From VBDM01 sp963699535 (GTDB lineage Bacteria; Pseudomonadota; Gammaproteobacteria; Burkholderiales; SG8-39): a stretch of 64,000 nt of DNA. The notes beneath the pieces are model-generated. The model made no database searches and was not told the origin of the DNA. It saw only the letters and a list, made by a program, of their open reading frames with translations. The stretch lies in assembly GCA_963699535.1 (NCBI GenBank), contig CAVOUJ010000056.1, forward strand, positions 8,903-72,902, given 5' to 3'. Positions within the stretch are counted from its first letter, which is position 1; each line of letters starts with the position of its first letter. The position numbers were made by a program, and so were the translations under genes. This document shows, in pieces, positions 38,286 to 47,639 of this stretch.

Positions 38286-39206
38286 TCAGGTCACCGCCCC
38301 CGCCAGGGAAACAAGCAGCAACAGCAGCAGCCACATCACCAGCGAACGCCAGACCAGGCCGACGGTGCTGTCCAGATGACCGGGATCCGCCGCCTCGCCC
38401 AGGCCGAGTTCCGGCCGGTCCTGTACGACGCCCTTGTCGAGGATGGGCATGCCGAGCCTCACTCCCATCGCCCCCGCGCCGCTCGCCAGTACGATCCCGA
38501 GGTTGGGATCGGGCCACTTGGAAGCCTGGTTGCGCCAGCAATAGACCGCGTCCTCGAAGTCGCCCACGACTGCGAACGCCGCGGCGGTAAAACGCGCCGG
38601 CAGCCAATCGAGGGCCGCAAAAGCGCGGTGCGCAAAACCCCCGAAGGCCGAGAGTTCTCCGGTTTGGGTGCCCCAGCGCTCGTCGAGAAACATCGCGAGC
38701 CGATACAGTATTGCGCCTGTCGGCCCCGGTAGAACCACGAACCAGAAAACCACAGCAAAGACACGGTGGTGTGAGTCCACCAGTGCCTCCTCGATGGCGA
38801 GGCGCGTCACAGCTTCCAGGTCCAGATCCGCGCAGCTTGCGCCGCGCCACTCGGACAGAATGTCGCGCGACCTCGGAAGATCATCCTCCTTGAGCGCGAG
38901 ACGAATGTCGGTGAAATAGTGGCTGCGCTGCCGAAACCCCATCGTCAGGTAGAGCGCCGCGATGTTCAGCAGGAGCGCAAGCAAGAAACTTCCGCTATAC
39001 AGCAACGCGTACAAGAGCGCCGCGCCGGCCACTGGAGGAATCACCGCAACCAGCCATGCAATGGCACCTTGACGGGTTTCTCCGGCGTTGAACAGCCGCT
39101 CGAGGAATGCCGCGTAGGCCGTGGCGGCCGAGAACAGAAAGCGGCGATCCGACAGCGGGCGCCACTGCTCGAGCAGGAGTGCGGCGATGAGAGCGAGAAG
39201 ACTCAT
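38286..39206 (-). CDS. CobD/CbiB-family membrane protein
   Basis: A 306-residue integral membrane protein resembling the cobalamin biosynthesis protein CobD/CbiB family. It has membrane stretches AIAWLVAVIPPVAGAALLYA and LLALLLNIAALYLTMGF, the central RDILSEWRG..DLDLEAVTR pattern and EEALVDSHHRVFAVVFWFVV. No other cobalamin genes are near. This stand-alone betaproteobacterial branch may have another role (it resembles the AmpE/CobD fold), so cobinamide synthesis is not asserted. Confidence 0.8.
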   Translation of the reverse strand: MSLLALIAALLLEQWRPLSDRRFLFSAATAYAAFLERLFNAGETRQGAIAWLVAVIPPVAGAALLYALLYSGSFLLALLLNIAALYLTMGFRQRSHYFTDIRLALKEDDLPRSRDILSEWRGASCADLDLEAVTRLAIEEALVDSHHRVFAVVFWFVVLPGPTGAILYRLAMFLDERWGTQTGELSAFGGFAHRAFAALDWLPARFTAAAFAVVGDFEDAVYCWRNQASKWPDPNLGIVLASGAGAMGVRLGMPILDKGVVQDRPELGLGEAADPGHLDSTVGLVWRSLVMWLLLLLLVSLAGAVT

Positions 39207-39225
39207 GAATCGATTCCAAGCCCGA

Positions 39226-39834
39226 TCATCCGGTCAGGAAACCGTAGAAGTTCATCAGCATTCCCGCGGTGGCGCCCCAGATGTAGTACTGCCGGTAAGG
39301 CATGGCGTAGTAGCGACGCTCGCGGCCCCCGAAGTAGACGCAATTGGACTGATGGTTCTCTGGATCGAGCAGAAAATTGAGAGGCACTTCGAATACTTCG
39401 GCCACTTCGAAGTCGTCCGGCCGGAGATCGAGCGGCGGATTCACGAGTGCCACGACCGGGGTCACGCGGTATCCTGTTACCGTAACGTACTGAGGCAACT
39501 CACCGAGCACTTCCACCCTCGCAGATGCCAATCCGATTTCCTCGGCACTCTCGCGCAGCGCGGTCGCCGCGGCGCTTGCGTCGGCGGGCTCGGAGCGGCC
39601 GCCGGGAAAACTGATCTGCCCCGCATGGTCATTGAGATGAGCTGTGCGGCGGGTGAGGAGAACCGTGAGCCCGCTCTCGCGCCGCACGATGGGCACCAGC
39701 ACCGCAGCGGGCCGGATTTCTTCCGCGCTGCGCCATAGGTGACCATCGCCAGTGGCGAGCGGGGCGACCGAGCGCGATTCGGCAAAGCGCGCGCGCAGCC
39801 AGACCTCTTCGGGCAGGGAGTCAGTCGATTTCAT
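39226..39834 (-). CDS. Nudix hydrolase, CoA pyrophosphatase-like
   Basis: A 202-residue Nudix enzyme. The Nudix helix runs FPGGRSEPADASAAATALRE then SAEEIGL, and the upstream LLTRRTAHLNDHAGQISFPG is the UPF0035/CoA-pyrophosphatase signature (NudL type). It likely cleaves CoA or acyl-CoA to 4'-phosphopantetheine and 3',5'-ADP. The start is placed at ATG 39834; a GTG at 39858 would add eight residues. It shares its strand with the CobD/CbiB gene 19 bases downstream. Confidence 0.88.
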   Translation of the reverse strand: MKSTDSLPEEVWLRARFAESRSVAPLATGDGHLWRSAEEIRPAAVLVPIVRRESGLTVLLTRRTAHLNDHAGQISFPGGRSEPADASAAATALRESAEEIGLASARVEVLGELPQYVTVTGYRVTPVVALVNPPLDLRPDDFEVAEVFEVPLNFLLDPENHQSNCVYFGGRERRYYAMPYRQYYIWGATAGMLMNFYGFLTG

Positions 39835-40039
39835 GCGAAACGATCGGGTCTTGTCCACTGGCCCTTATTCTAGCCGGATGCACAGCCGCGATCACGGAAC
39901 AGCAATTGCAGCCCGCCGGCAGGAGCGCTATCCTAGCCATGGCCGGAATAGACTCATTGCCTTCATCGTTTGCGTGCGCGTCGCGGGCAGCCGGCCCTTG
40001 AGGCGACCCGCATGGATCGAACCTCTATAGGAGAAGCCC

Positions 40040-40285
40040 ATGAAAGCCCGACTCACGTTGCTATTTGGTGCGCTCATGCTTGCGAGCGCTTCCGCGTTTG
40101 CCTTCCATTGCCCCGCAGACATGAAGAAGATCGATGCGGCGCTGGCCAAGAATCCGAAGCTCACCGCGCAGCAGGCTGCCGACGTCAAGAAGTTCCGTGC
40201 AGACGGCGAAGCCCTGCACAAGGCCGGCAAGCACCAGGAATCCGTGGACACGCTCGCCAAGGCGATGAAGATCCTGGGTATCTAG
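40040..40285 (+). CDS. Small exported helical protein
   Basis: An 81-residue protein with a Sec signal peptide (MKARLTLLFGALMLASASAF, cleavage after AFA) and a mature, Lys-rich helical hairpin beginning FHCPADMKKIDAALAKNPKL. The pattern CPADMKKID...L..NP.L...Q...V...R..GE.LHK.G.H.ES...L..A is seen in small periplasmic hypotheticals of betaproteobacteria (from memory). GGAGA lies at the right distance upstream. It is monocistronic with its own terminator. Function is unknown. Confidence 0.8.
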   Translation: MKARLTLLFGALMLASASAFAFHCPADMKKIDAALAKNPKLTAQQAADVKKFRADGEALHKAGKHQESVDTLAKAMKILGI

Positions 40286-40308
40286 TTCTTCCTCTCAAGC
40301 GATGCAGG

Positions 40309-40333
40309 ACGCCGCGGCCAGCCGCGGCGTTTT
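40309..40333 (+). terminator. Terminator after the small exported protein gene
   Basis: Perfect 10-bp stem ACGCCGCGGC / GCCGCGGCGT with a minimal 2-base loop and a TTT tail, 24 bases after the stop codon. It also lies between convergent genes. Confidence 0.7.
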
Positions 40334-40352
40334 CACGTCCGCATCCGAGAAA

Positions 40353-41321
40353 TCAGGAAGCCTTCTTGAAGCGCTCGGTCGCCTCGACCAGCGCAGACCG
40401 AATTCCAGGCTCCCAAACGGAGTGCCCGCCGTCGGGGACGATCCGATATTCGGCCCGTGGCCAGGCGCGATGCAGGTCGTGCGCCGACACGAGCGGGCAA
40501 ACCATGTCGTAGCGCCCCTGTACGATCGCCCCGGGGATATCGCACAGCCGGTGCGCGCCCTCGAGCAAGGAGTCCTCGGGCAGGAAAATGTTGTTCACGA
40601 AATAATGCGCCTCTATCCGCGCAAGCCCCAGGGCCACGACATCCCCGGCAAAATACGCAACGGTCTCGGGACTGGGGAGCAGGGTCGAGCAGGACCCCTC
40701 ATAGACGCTCCAGGCGCGGGCCGCCGGCATGTGCACCGCAGGGTCGGGATCGATCAGCCGGCGGTGATAATTGCGAAGCAGATCGGAGCGCTCCTCCGCG
40801 GGCAGAAATCCGGAGAACCTCTCCCAGGGCTCGGGAAAAATGCGGCGCAGCCCGTACAGGAACCACTCGATCTCGCTCCGTCGGCACAGGAAGATCCCGC
40901 GCAGGATCAGCCCGAGGCAGCGCTCAGGGTGCGCCTCGGCGTAGGCGATCGCAAGCGTGCTGCCCCAAGAGCCGCCGAAAACAATCCAGCGCTCCACGCG
41001 CAGGTGCTCTCGCAGGGTCTCAAGATCGGCGATGAGGTGCGGCGTGGTGTTGTCGCGCAACTCGCCAAGCGGCGTGGAGCGCCCCGCCCCGCGCTGGTCA
41101 TAGACGATGATGCGGTATGCTCCGGGGTCGAAGAAGCGCCGATGTTTCGGCGTGCTGCCCGCTCCGGGACCGCCGTGCAGAAACACCACGGGCACCCCGG
41201 CCGGCTTGCCGCTCTCCTCCCAGTACATGGAATGCACCCCGTCGATCCGCAGCATCGCGCTCGCGCGCGGCTCGATTTCCGGGTACAGGCCGGGAAAGGC
41301 AGTACTCGCGAGCTCACCCAT
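40353..41321 (-). CDS. pip: Proline iminopeptidase
   Basis: A 322-residue alpha/beta hydrolase (peptidase S33) that removes N-terminal proline. Visible: LYPEIEPRASAMLRIDGVHS at the start, the oxyanion HGGPGAGS, DQRGAGRS, the nucleophile elbow GGSWGSTLA (Ser), and the catalytic Asp/His in GRYDMVCP and DGGHSVWE. The start at 41321 (MGELAST) places the family N-terminus LYP near residue 12. It ends a minus-strand group headed by the phaM-like gene. Confidence 0.92.
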   Translation of the reverse strand: MGELASTAFPGLYPEIEPRASAMLRIDGVHSMYWEESGKPAGVPVVFLHGGPGAGSTPKHRRFFDPGAYRIIVYDQRGAGRSTPLGELRDNTTPHLIADLETLREHLRVERWIVFGGSWGSTLAIAYAEAHPERCLGLILRGIFLCRRSEIEWFLYGLRRIFPEPWERFSGFLPAEERSDLLRNYHRRLIDPDPAVHMPAARAWSVYEGSCSTLLPSPETVAYFAGDVVALGLARIEAHYFVNNIFLPEDSLLEGAHRLCDIPGAIVQGRYDMVCPLVSAHDLHRAWPRAEYRIVPDGGHSVWEPGIRSALVEATERFKKAS

Positions 41322-41332
41322 CGCGTCAGGGA

Positions 41333-42307
41333 TCAGGGTATCAGTATGGTCGAGCCCGTCGTCTTGCGCGCCTCCAGGTCGCGTTGCGCCTGCGCCGCAT
41401 CCTTGAGCGGATAGCGATGGTTGACCTCGATCTTCACTTTCCCCGAGGCCACGACGTCGAAGAGATCCTTCGCGGTTATGACCAGATCCTCGCGCTTGGC
41501 CGTATAGTGGACCAGGGTCGGGCGCGTGATGTACAGCGATCCCTTCTGTTGCAGCAGCGAAAGCTCGAAGGGGGGCACCGATCCCGACGAGTTGCCAAAA
41601 CTGACCATCAAGCCGCGCGGCCGCAGGCAATCGAGCGACCCGACGAATGTATCCTTGCCGACCGAGTCGTACACCACCGGCACGCCCTTGCCCCCGGTGA
41701 TCGCCTTGACGCGCTCTGCGAAGTTCTCCTTGCGGTAGTTGATGCAATGGTCGGCGCCATGCGCCTTGGCGGTAGCGCATTTTTCCTCCGACCCCGCGGT
41801 AGCGATCACCGTAGCCCCGAGCACCTTCAGCCACTGGCACGCGATTAAGCCGACCCCGCCCGCCGCCGCGTGCAGAAGGACCGTGTCGCCCGGCTGGACC
41901 TTGTAGGTCTGCCTCAGGAGATACTGTGCCGTCATGCCCTTCAGCATCATCGCCGCAGCGGTCTCGAATGAGATCTTTTCCGGAAGGACCAGAAGGCGTT
42001 CCGCCGGCATGACCCGCACCTCCGAATATGCGCCGGGGGCGCCCCCGGAATAGGCGACGCGATCGCCCGCTTTGACATGGCTCACGCCTGCCCCCACAGC
42101 TTCGACGATGCCGGACGCTTCATTGCCCATGCCTGAGGGCAAAGCGAGCTTGTACAAGCCGCTGCGCTGGTAGACGTCGAGAAAATTGAGGCCGCAGGCC
42201 TTGTGGCGAACGCGCGCTTCTCCTGGGCCGGGGTCGCCGACCTGCACGTCTTCCCACTTGAGTACTTCCGGTCCGCCCTGCTGCTGGATGCGAATTGCTT
42301 TAGGCAT
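41333..42307 (-). CDS. NADPH:quinone oxidoreductase (QOR family)
   Basis: A 324-residue zeta-crystallin-like MDR enzyme beginning MPKAIRIQQQGGPEVLKWED. The family marks are CGLNFLDVYQRSGLY, LPSGMGNEASGIVEAVGAGV, the AAGGVGLIACQWLKVLGATV Rossmann loop and VYDSVGKDTF. It probably catalyses NADPH-dependent quinone reduction. It is only about 43% as far from the classical E. coli QorA pattern as the gene at 3.1-4.1 kb looks by eye, so the two are likely not recent duplicates. It sits 11 bases upstream of pip. Confidence 0.9.
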   Translation of the reverse strand: MPKAIRIQQQGGPEVLKWEDVQVGDPGPGEARVRHKACGLNFLDVYQRSGLYKLALPSGMGNEASGIVEAVGAGVSHVKAGDRVAYSGGAPGAYSEVRVMPAERLLVLPEKISFETAAAMMLKGMTAQYLLRQTYKVQPGDTVLLHAAAGGVGLIACQWLKVLGATVIATAGSEEKCATAKAHGADHCINYRKENFAERVKAITGGKGVPVVYDSVGKDTFVGSLDCLRPRGLMVSFGNSSGSVPPFELSLLQQKGSLYITRPTLVHYTAKREDLVITAKDLFDVVASGKVKIEVNHRYPLKDAAQAQRDLEARKTTGSTILIP

Positions 42308-42367
42308 TTTTTCTCCTGGGTGATAGATCTCGATGGGTTGGTCTTCCTGCCGCGGGTCGCGCCGCGA

Positions 42368-42727
42368 TTACTTCCTTGACCGGCGCGCGGGTCGATGAGA
42401 AGTCTGTTGTTTCCGCGCGCCGGATCCGATGCCGGCTGCCGCAGCAGCGGGTGCGCGCGGGATCGATTCGGGGACGGCCTGAGGCGTCGCCGCGGTTACA
42501 GTTTCCTGCACGGCGGCAAGACCGGCCTTCTGCATTTCCAGACCGTGAATGGTAGCCCGCAGAACGTTGAGGTTCATGTTGAGCCAGTTTTCCACAGACC
42601 TGAGCTCCGCAATGCGCTTGTCGATTTCGCCCCGGTCGAGCCCCAGTGCCAGCGGCCCGGGCAGCGGCACTCCGATGGGACCCCATAGGCTCTTGAGAAA
42701 CTCGAACGGATCGGGGGGCTGATTCAT
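42368..42727 (-). CDS. phaM: PhaM-like polyhydroxyalkanoate granule regulator
   Basis: A 119-residue protein: DPFEFLKSLWGPIGVPLPGP, then the helical ELRSVENWLNMNLNVLRATI, then an Ala/Pro-rich linker and a basic tail (KQQTSHRPARRSRK). This architecture matches PhaM, which activates PHA synthase PhaC and tethers PHA granules to the nucleoid through its basic C-terminus. It implies the organism makes polyhydroxybutyrate; no phaC or phaZ lies in the window. It precedes the quinone oxidoreductase on the same strand. Confidence 0.85.
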   Translation of the reverse strand: MNQPPDPFEFLKSLWGPIGVPLPGPLALGLDRGEIDKRIAELRSVENWLNMNLNVLRATIHGLEMQKAGLAAVQETVTAATPQAVPESIPRAPAAAAAGIGSGARKQQTSHRPARRSRK

Positions 42728-42755
42728 GAGGCAGAGGGCCGCAGAGCCGTCAACT

Positions 42756-43913
42756 CTAATCCCTGTCGCCCAGGAACTCCATCACCTCCGCCCGGCGCGC
42801 CATGGTGTCCTGGTAGCCCAGATCGATGAGCGCCCGGCAATAACCCTTCTCGAAGAGCAGATAGCTGGCGAGGTTCGAGCCGTTGCGGTTCATCGCCCCT
42901 ATTCCCCGAAAGAGAAATCGCAACGTCCAGGGCAGCTCGTGCACGTGCCGAACGACCATGCGCTCTAGGGGCTGGCTCGGCGAAATCACGAGCACTTTGA
43001 CCTGCCGCAGCGGCAGCCCGGCTTCCCGAAGCTTTTCCGGGGGGATGAGACCAATGGTGCGATTCAGTCTATTCAGGATTTCGATATCGACGCTGAGGCT
43101 GTCCAGAAAAATGCTGTTGAGCGCGTGGCCGGCGATCTGGGCGACGGACGGATAGAGATGGCCTCGTACGCGAGGCGGCTCCGTGCTCGGGACCTGCTGG
43201 CCGGTGGTCACGACGAGTACCCGGTCCGCGCCCAGGTGGAGCGCGGGACTGATCGGGGCGATCTGGCGCATCGAGCCGTCGCCGAAGTACTCGCGGTTGA
43301 TTCTTACCGCGGGAAACATGAAAGGCAGCGCCGCGGAGGCCATCAAATGCTCCACGCGGATCGGCATTGCCGCGCCGATGCGCTGGGTGCGCTCCCACGC
43401 CTCGGTGCCCGGCCCCCCTTGATAGAAGGAGACGCTCTGTCCCGACGTGTAGCCGGAGCAAGTGATGGAGATGGCGTAGAGATTGCCCCTATCGATGTTC
43501 TCCTGAATGCGGGCGAAGTCGAGGTTACGCGACAACATCTCGGCGAGCGGGCTGTTGTCCAGCAGCGACGTTGGCGTGGTGCGCGACAACAACAGCAGCG
43601 CCGCGAGCCAGCGGACCCCGAGTCGGGCGATTCCGATAGGGTCCGAACGGTAAACGTGGTCAACGTGGAAATTCTCCCAGACTTCGAGGAGGTTGCCCAC
43701 GGCGGTGCCGAAATTATCGGCGAACACCGCCAGGGTTGCCGCGTTGACCGCACCGGCCGACGTGCCGCAGACAATGGGAAACGGATTCTTCTTGGGCAAC
43801 GGCAGGAACTCCTTCATCGCCTTCAGCACGCCGACCTGATATGCAGCTCGGGCGCCGCCCCCGCTCAGGATGAGCCCCGCCTTGGACCTTGTTGACTCGG
43901 GAATCGCCGCCAT
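42756..43913 (-). CDS. Patatin-like phospholipase
   Basis: A 385-residue patatin-family lipid acyl hydrolase. The oxyanion glycine loop is GGGARAAYQVGVLKA, the catalytic Ser is in CGTSAGAVNA (GxSxG) and the catalytic Asp in YFGDGSMRQ. The C-terminal extension (about residues 290-385) is typical of a proteobacterial branch. It could act on membrane phospholipids or PHA granules; its position beside phaM is suggestive but not proof. Confidence 0.9.
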   Translation of the reverse strand: MAAIPESTRSKAGLILSGGGARAAYQVGVLKAMKEFLPLPKKNPFPIVCGTSAGAVNAATLAVFADNFGTAVGNLLEVWENFHVDHVYRSDPIGIARLGVRWLAALLLLSRTTPTSLLDNSPLAEMLSRNLDFARIQENIDRGNLYAISITCSGYTSGQSVSFYQGGPGTEAWERTQRIGAAMPIRVEHLMASAALPFMFPAVRINREYFGDGSMRQIAPISPALHLGADRVLVVTTGQQVPSTEPPRVRGHLYPSVAQIAGHALNSIFLDSLSVDIEILNRLNRTIGLIPPEKLREAGLPLRQVKVLVISPSQPLERMVVRHVHELPWTLRFLFRGIGAMNRNGSNLASYLLFEKGYCRALIDLGYQDTMARRAEVMEFLGDRD

Positions 43914-43955
43914 TTGAGGCCGGTGCGTGTGTGCGGATAGTCGCGGGAAAGGGTC

Positions 43956-46259
43956 TCAACCCCGGCGCGTCCGGGGCATCTCCTCGCGCGAGGCATTGCC
44001 GTCGACCACGGTCAGTGCGGTCATGTTCACGATGCGCCTGACCGTGGCTGAATGGGTAAGAATGTGAACCGGGCGCGCCGCCCCGAGCAGGATCGGCCCG
44101 ATCGTAATGCCGTCGCCCGCGGCGGTCTTCAAAAGATTGAAGGCAATGTTGGCGGCATCGAGTGTCGGCATGATCAGAAGATTCGCTTCCTCCTTCAACT
44201 TCGACCGGGGGAAGCTGGCGAGCCTGAGACCGGCATCGAGGGCCGCATCGCCGTGCATCTCTCCCTCGATCTCAAGGTCCGGAACACGCGACTGGATCAG
44301 ATCCAGCGCCCGACGCATCTTCTGGGCGGAGGGCGCGTCGCTCGTGCCGAAGCTCGAATGCGAGAGCAGCGCCGCCCTGGGGACCACGCCGAAGCGGCGG
44401 ACCGCTTCGGCGGCGAGCATCGCCATCTCCGCGAGTTGCTCCGCGGTGGGATCGAGATTGACGTAGGTATCGCAGATGAACACGGTGCGCTTGGGCAGCA
44501 TGACTACGTTCATCGCGTAGAAATTTTCCGCGCCTGGTCGCCGGCCGATGACGTGGTCGATGTACTGCAGGTGTACGGCGTACGCGCCGAAGGATCCGCA
44601 GATCATGCCGTCGGCTTCGCCGCGATGGACCATCATCGCGCCAATCAGCGTGTGCCTGCGGCGCATTTCGATTTGCGCGTATTGCGGCGAAACTCCGCGG
44701 CGTTCTGCGAGCTGATGGTACTCGGTCCAGTACTCGCGATAACGGGGGTCGGATTCCGGATTGACGAGCTCGAACTCGTTCCCTGGCCGTATACGGAGGC
44801 CATAGCGCTCGATGCGCTGCTCGACCACTGCAGGTCTTCCCACGAGGATGGGCCTGGCAAGGCCTTCATCCACGACGACCTGCGCTGCGCGCAACACACG
44901 CTCGTCTTCCCCCTCGGCAAGGACGATCCGGCGCCGCGGACCCTCCTTGGCCGCAGTGAAGATCGGCTTCATGATGAGGCCGGAGTGGTAGACGAATTGC
45001 AGCAACCGGTTGTTGTAGGCCTCGAAGTCCGTGATCGGACGCGTAGCGACCCCGGATTCCATGGCGGCTCTTGCCACGGCGGGGGCAATTCGCTCGATGA
45101 GCCGCGGATCGAACGGCTTTGGGATGAGGTACTCGGGTCCGAACTTGAGGCTCTGTCCGCCGTAGGCGGCCGCTACGATCTCCGACTGTTCCGCCATTGC
45201 CAGATCCGCCAGGGCGCGCACGGCGGCGAGCTTCATGGGTTCATTGATCGCGGTCGCCCCGACATCGAGCGCGCCTCGAAAAATGAACGGAAAGCACAGG
45301 ACGTTGTTCACCTGATTCGGATAGTCCGATCGCCCCGTCGCAATCACCGCGTCCGGACGCGCTTTCTTTGCGACATCGGGCTCGATCTCGGGGTCCGGGT
45401 TGGCGAGCGCAAGAATCAGCGGCCTTTCGGCCATTTGCTTCACCATTTCGGCTTTGAGAGCACCCCCGGCCGAAAGACCCAAAAAGACGTCTGCACCCTG
45501 GATGATTTCGCCAAGAGTGCGCGCTGATGTCTTGCGGGCATAGCGAGCCTTGTTCGGGTCCATTTCTTCCTTTCGACCCTGGTAGACCACGCCCCGGATA
45601 TCCGCCACCCAGATGTTTTCCGCATTCAGCCCCAGGCTCATCAGCAGATCGAGGCAGGCGAGCGCAGCGGCGCCCGCACCGCAGCAAACGAGCTTGACCT
45701 TGCCCATCTCCTTGCCCACGACACGCAATCCATTCAGCACCGCGGCCCCGACGATGATCGCAGTGCCGTGCTGGTCGTCGTGAAACACCGGTATTTTCAG
45801 GCGTTCGCGCAGTTTCCTTTCGATGTGAAAGCACTCCGGGGACTTGATGTCTTCGAGGTTGATTCCACCAAACGTGGGCTCCAGGGCCGCGATGATCTCG
45901 ACCAGCTTGTCGGGGTCGCGCTCGTTCAATTCGATATCGAAGCAGTCGATCCCGGCGAACTTCTTGAAGAGCACTGCTTTGCCCTCCATCACCGGCTTGG
46001 ACGCGAGCGGGCCGATCGCCCCTAGTCCCAGCACCGCGGTCCCGTTGGTCACGACACCGATGAGGTTGCCGCGAGCGGTCAGGTTGCGCGCCTCGGCCGG
46101 GTCGCGCACGATTTCCTCGCATGCCGCGGCGACCCCGGGGGTGTAGGCGAGCGCCAGGTCCCTCTGATTGAGCAAGCCTTTGGTGGGAGTGACCGCAATC
46201 TTTCCTGGCGGCTGCCGAAGGTGATACTCCAATGCGCTCCTGCGCAGGGTCTCGTCCAT
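43956..46259 (-). CDS. maeB: NADP-dependent malic enzyme with C-terminal phosphotransacetylase-like domain
   Basis: A 767-residue MaeB-type malic enzyme (malate + NADP+ to pyruvate + CO2 + NADPH). The N-terminal catalytic half has YTPGVAAACEEI, DCFDIELNERDPDKL, HDDQHGTAIIV and the dinucleotide fold CCGAGAAALACLDLL. From about residue 430 a phosphotransacetylase-like domain follows (RIVLAEGEDERVLRAAQVVV, VRRFGVVPRAALLSHSSFG), usually regulatory, binding acetyl-CoA. Full length and intact. Confidence 0.95.
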   Translation of the reverse strand: MDETLRRSALEYHLRQPPGKIAVTPTKGLLNQRDLALAYTPGVAAACEEIVRDPAEARNLTARGNLIGVVTNGTAVLGLGAIGPLASKPVMEGKAVLFKKFAGIDCFDIELNERDPDKLVEIIAALEPTFGGINLEDIKSPECFHIERKLRERLKIPVFHDDQHGTAIIVGAAVLNGLRVVGKEMGKVKLVCCGAGAAALACLDLLMSLGLNAENIWVADIRGVVYQGRKEEMDPNKARYARKTSARTLGEIIQGADVFLGLSAGGALKAEMVKQMAERPLILALANPDPEIEPDVAKKARPDAVIATGRSDYPNQVNNVLCFPFIFRGALDVGATAINEPMKLAAVRALADLAMAEQSEIVAAAYGGQSLKFGPEYLIPKPFDPRLIERIAPAVARAAMESGVATRPITDFEAYNNRLLQFVYHSGLIMKPIFTAAKEGPRRRIVLAEGEDERVLRAAQVVVDEGLARPILVGRPAVVEQRIERYGLRIRPGNEFELVNPESDPRYREYWTEYHQLAERRGVSPQYAQIEMRRRHTLIGAMMVHRGEADGMICGSFGAYAVHLQYIDHVIGRRPGAENFYAMNVVMLPKRTVFICDTYVNLDPTAEQLAEMAMLAAEAVRRFGVVPRAALLSHSSFGTSDAPSAQKMRRALDLIQSRVPDLEIEGEMHGDAALDAGLRLASFPRSKLKEEANLLIMPTLDAANIAFNLLKTAAGDGITIGPILLGAARPVHILTHSATVRRIVNMTALTVVDGNASREEMPRTRRG

Positions 46260-46433
46260 GGAAAGTCGGCGACTTGAAGGTTCTTATTGCGTGGCACATG
46301 ATAGCCGAATTCCGTCGCGCAGCGGCAGCCGGCACTGTAGGTGCGGTTTACTGAGCCGGACCGCGGCATAATTGCAGTCCATGGAAAAAAGAAAGCCGTG
46401 TGTCGTCTTGCAACCGGCGCGCTTCACCGTCCT

Positions 46434-47615
46434 ATGAAGCGCGGTGCCAATCTGATCCTTGCGGCCCGCATCGCCGACATCGAACCCTTTCACGTCATGG
46501 ACGTGCAGGAACGCGCTGACCGACTGGAGGCAAGTGGGCGTCGAATCGTTCACATGGAAATTGGCCAGCCGGACTTTCCGGCACCGCCGCTTGTTGCAGA
46601 CGCAGCGATCGACGCAATTCGCACGCGCCGCCTTGGCTACACGGCTTCGATCGGAATACCCGAGTTGCGCCGGGCAATCTCCGACTATTATCGCGAGCGG
46701 CTGGGGGTGGCCGTTTCCCCTTCCAGAATCGTAGTCACCGCGGGCGCTTCGGGCGCGTTCCTTCTCACACTTGCCGCCCTTGTAAACCCGGGCGACGAGG
46801 TGCTGCTGCCGGACCCCTGCTATCCCTGCAACCGGCACTTCGTGCGCCTGTTCGAAGGCCGCCCCCGCACGGTTCCCGTGGACGAAAGGCAACACTACCA
46901 GCTCACCGATTCAGACGTTCGTGCGAACTGGGGTTCCGCGACACGCGGGGTGATCGTCGCCTCACCCTCCAATCCCACCGGCAGCATGATTCCGCGCGAG
47001 GAGTTGCGCGCAATCATCGATTCAGTCCGTCGCGGCGGTGGCTTTCTGGTGGTGGATGAGATCTACCAGGGGCTCGTTTATGGGTCCGAAGCTTCCACGG
47101 CTCTGGAACTCGCCGACGACGTTTTCGTCGTCAACAGCTTCTCAAAGTACTTCAGCATGACGGGATGGCGGCTCGGCTGGATCGTCGCGCCGGAAGCCTA
47201 CGTGCGGGAGATTGAGAAGCTGGCCCAGAATGCCTTCATCTGCCCCTCCGCGCCGGCGCAATACGCGGCGCTCGCGGCGTTCCAGCCCGAGACCATTGCG
47301 GTGCTCGAAGAGCGCAGGAACGAGTTCCAGCGTCGCCGCGACTACGCGGTTCCCGCGCTCCGAAATCTGGGTTTTCGCATTCCCATCACACCGCAAGGCG
47401 CGTTCTACATTTACGCCGGATGCGAGAGGTTCTCGGCGGACAGCGCGCAGTTTGCGATGCGGGTTCTCGAGGAAGCAGGCGTTGCCATCACGCCGGGGCT
47501 CGATTTCGGTTCGCATCAACCCGAGCGGCACGTGCGCTTCGCCTATACGCGCTCGATCGAGGACATCATGGAGGGAATCGACAATATCGCGCGAATGCTA
47601 CGGCGGCGGGGCTAG
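46434..47615 (+). CDS. PLP-dependent class I/II aminotransferase
   Basis: A 393-residue fold-type I aminotransferase. N-terminal MKRGANLILAARIADIEPFH, EIGQPDFPAPP, the cofactor pocket SPSNPTGSMI, VVDEIYQGLVY and the PLP lysine in NSFSKYFSMTGWRLGW are present, with the carboxylate-binding Arg in HVRFAYTRS. Similar to AspC/AlaA-type enzymes; the amino donor and acceptor cannot be fixed. The start is taken at 46434, the family N-terminus. It is divergent from maeB. Confidence 0.9.
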   Translation: MKRGANLILAARIADIEPFHVMDVQERADRLEASGRRIVHMEIGQPDFPAPPLVADAAIDAIRTRRLGYTASIGIPELRRAISDYYRERLGVAVSPSRIVVTAGASGAFLLTLAALVNPGDEVLLPDPCYPCNRHFVRLFEGRPRTVPVDERQHYQLTDSDVRANWGSATRGVIVASPSNPTGSMIPREELRAIIDSVRRGGGFLVVDEIYQGLVYGSEASTALELADDVFVVNSFSKYFSMTGWRLGWIVAPEAYVREIEKLAQNAFICPSAPAQYAALAAFQPETIAVLEERRNEFQRRRDYAVPALRNLGFRIPITPQGAFYIYAGCERFSADSAQFAMRVLEEAGVAITPGLDFGSHQPERHVRFAYTRSIEDIMEGIDNIARMLRRRG

Positions 47616-47639
47616 CCCTGGCGCTCAGATTGGCGCCGA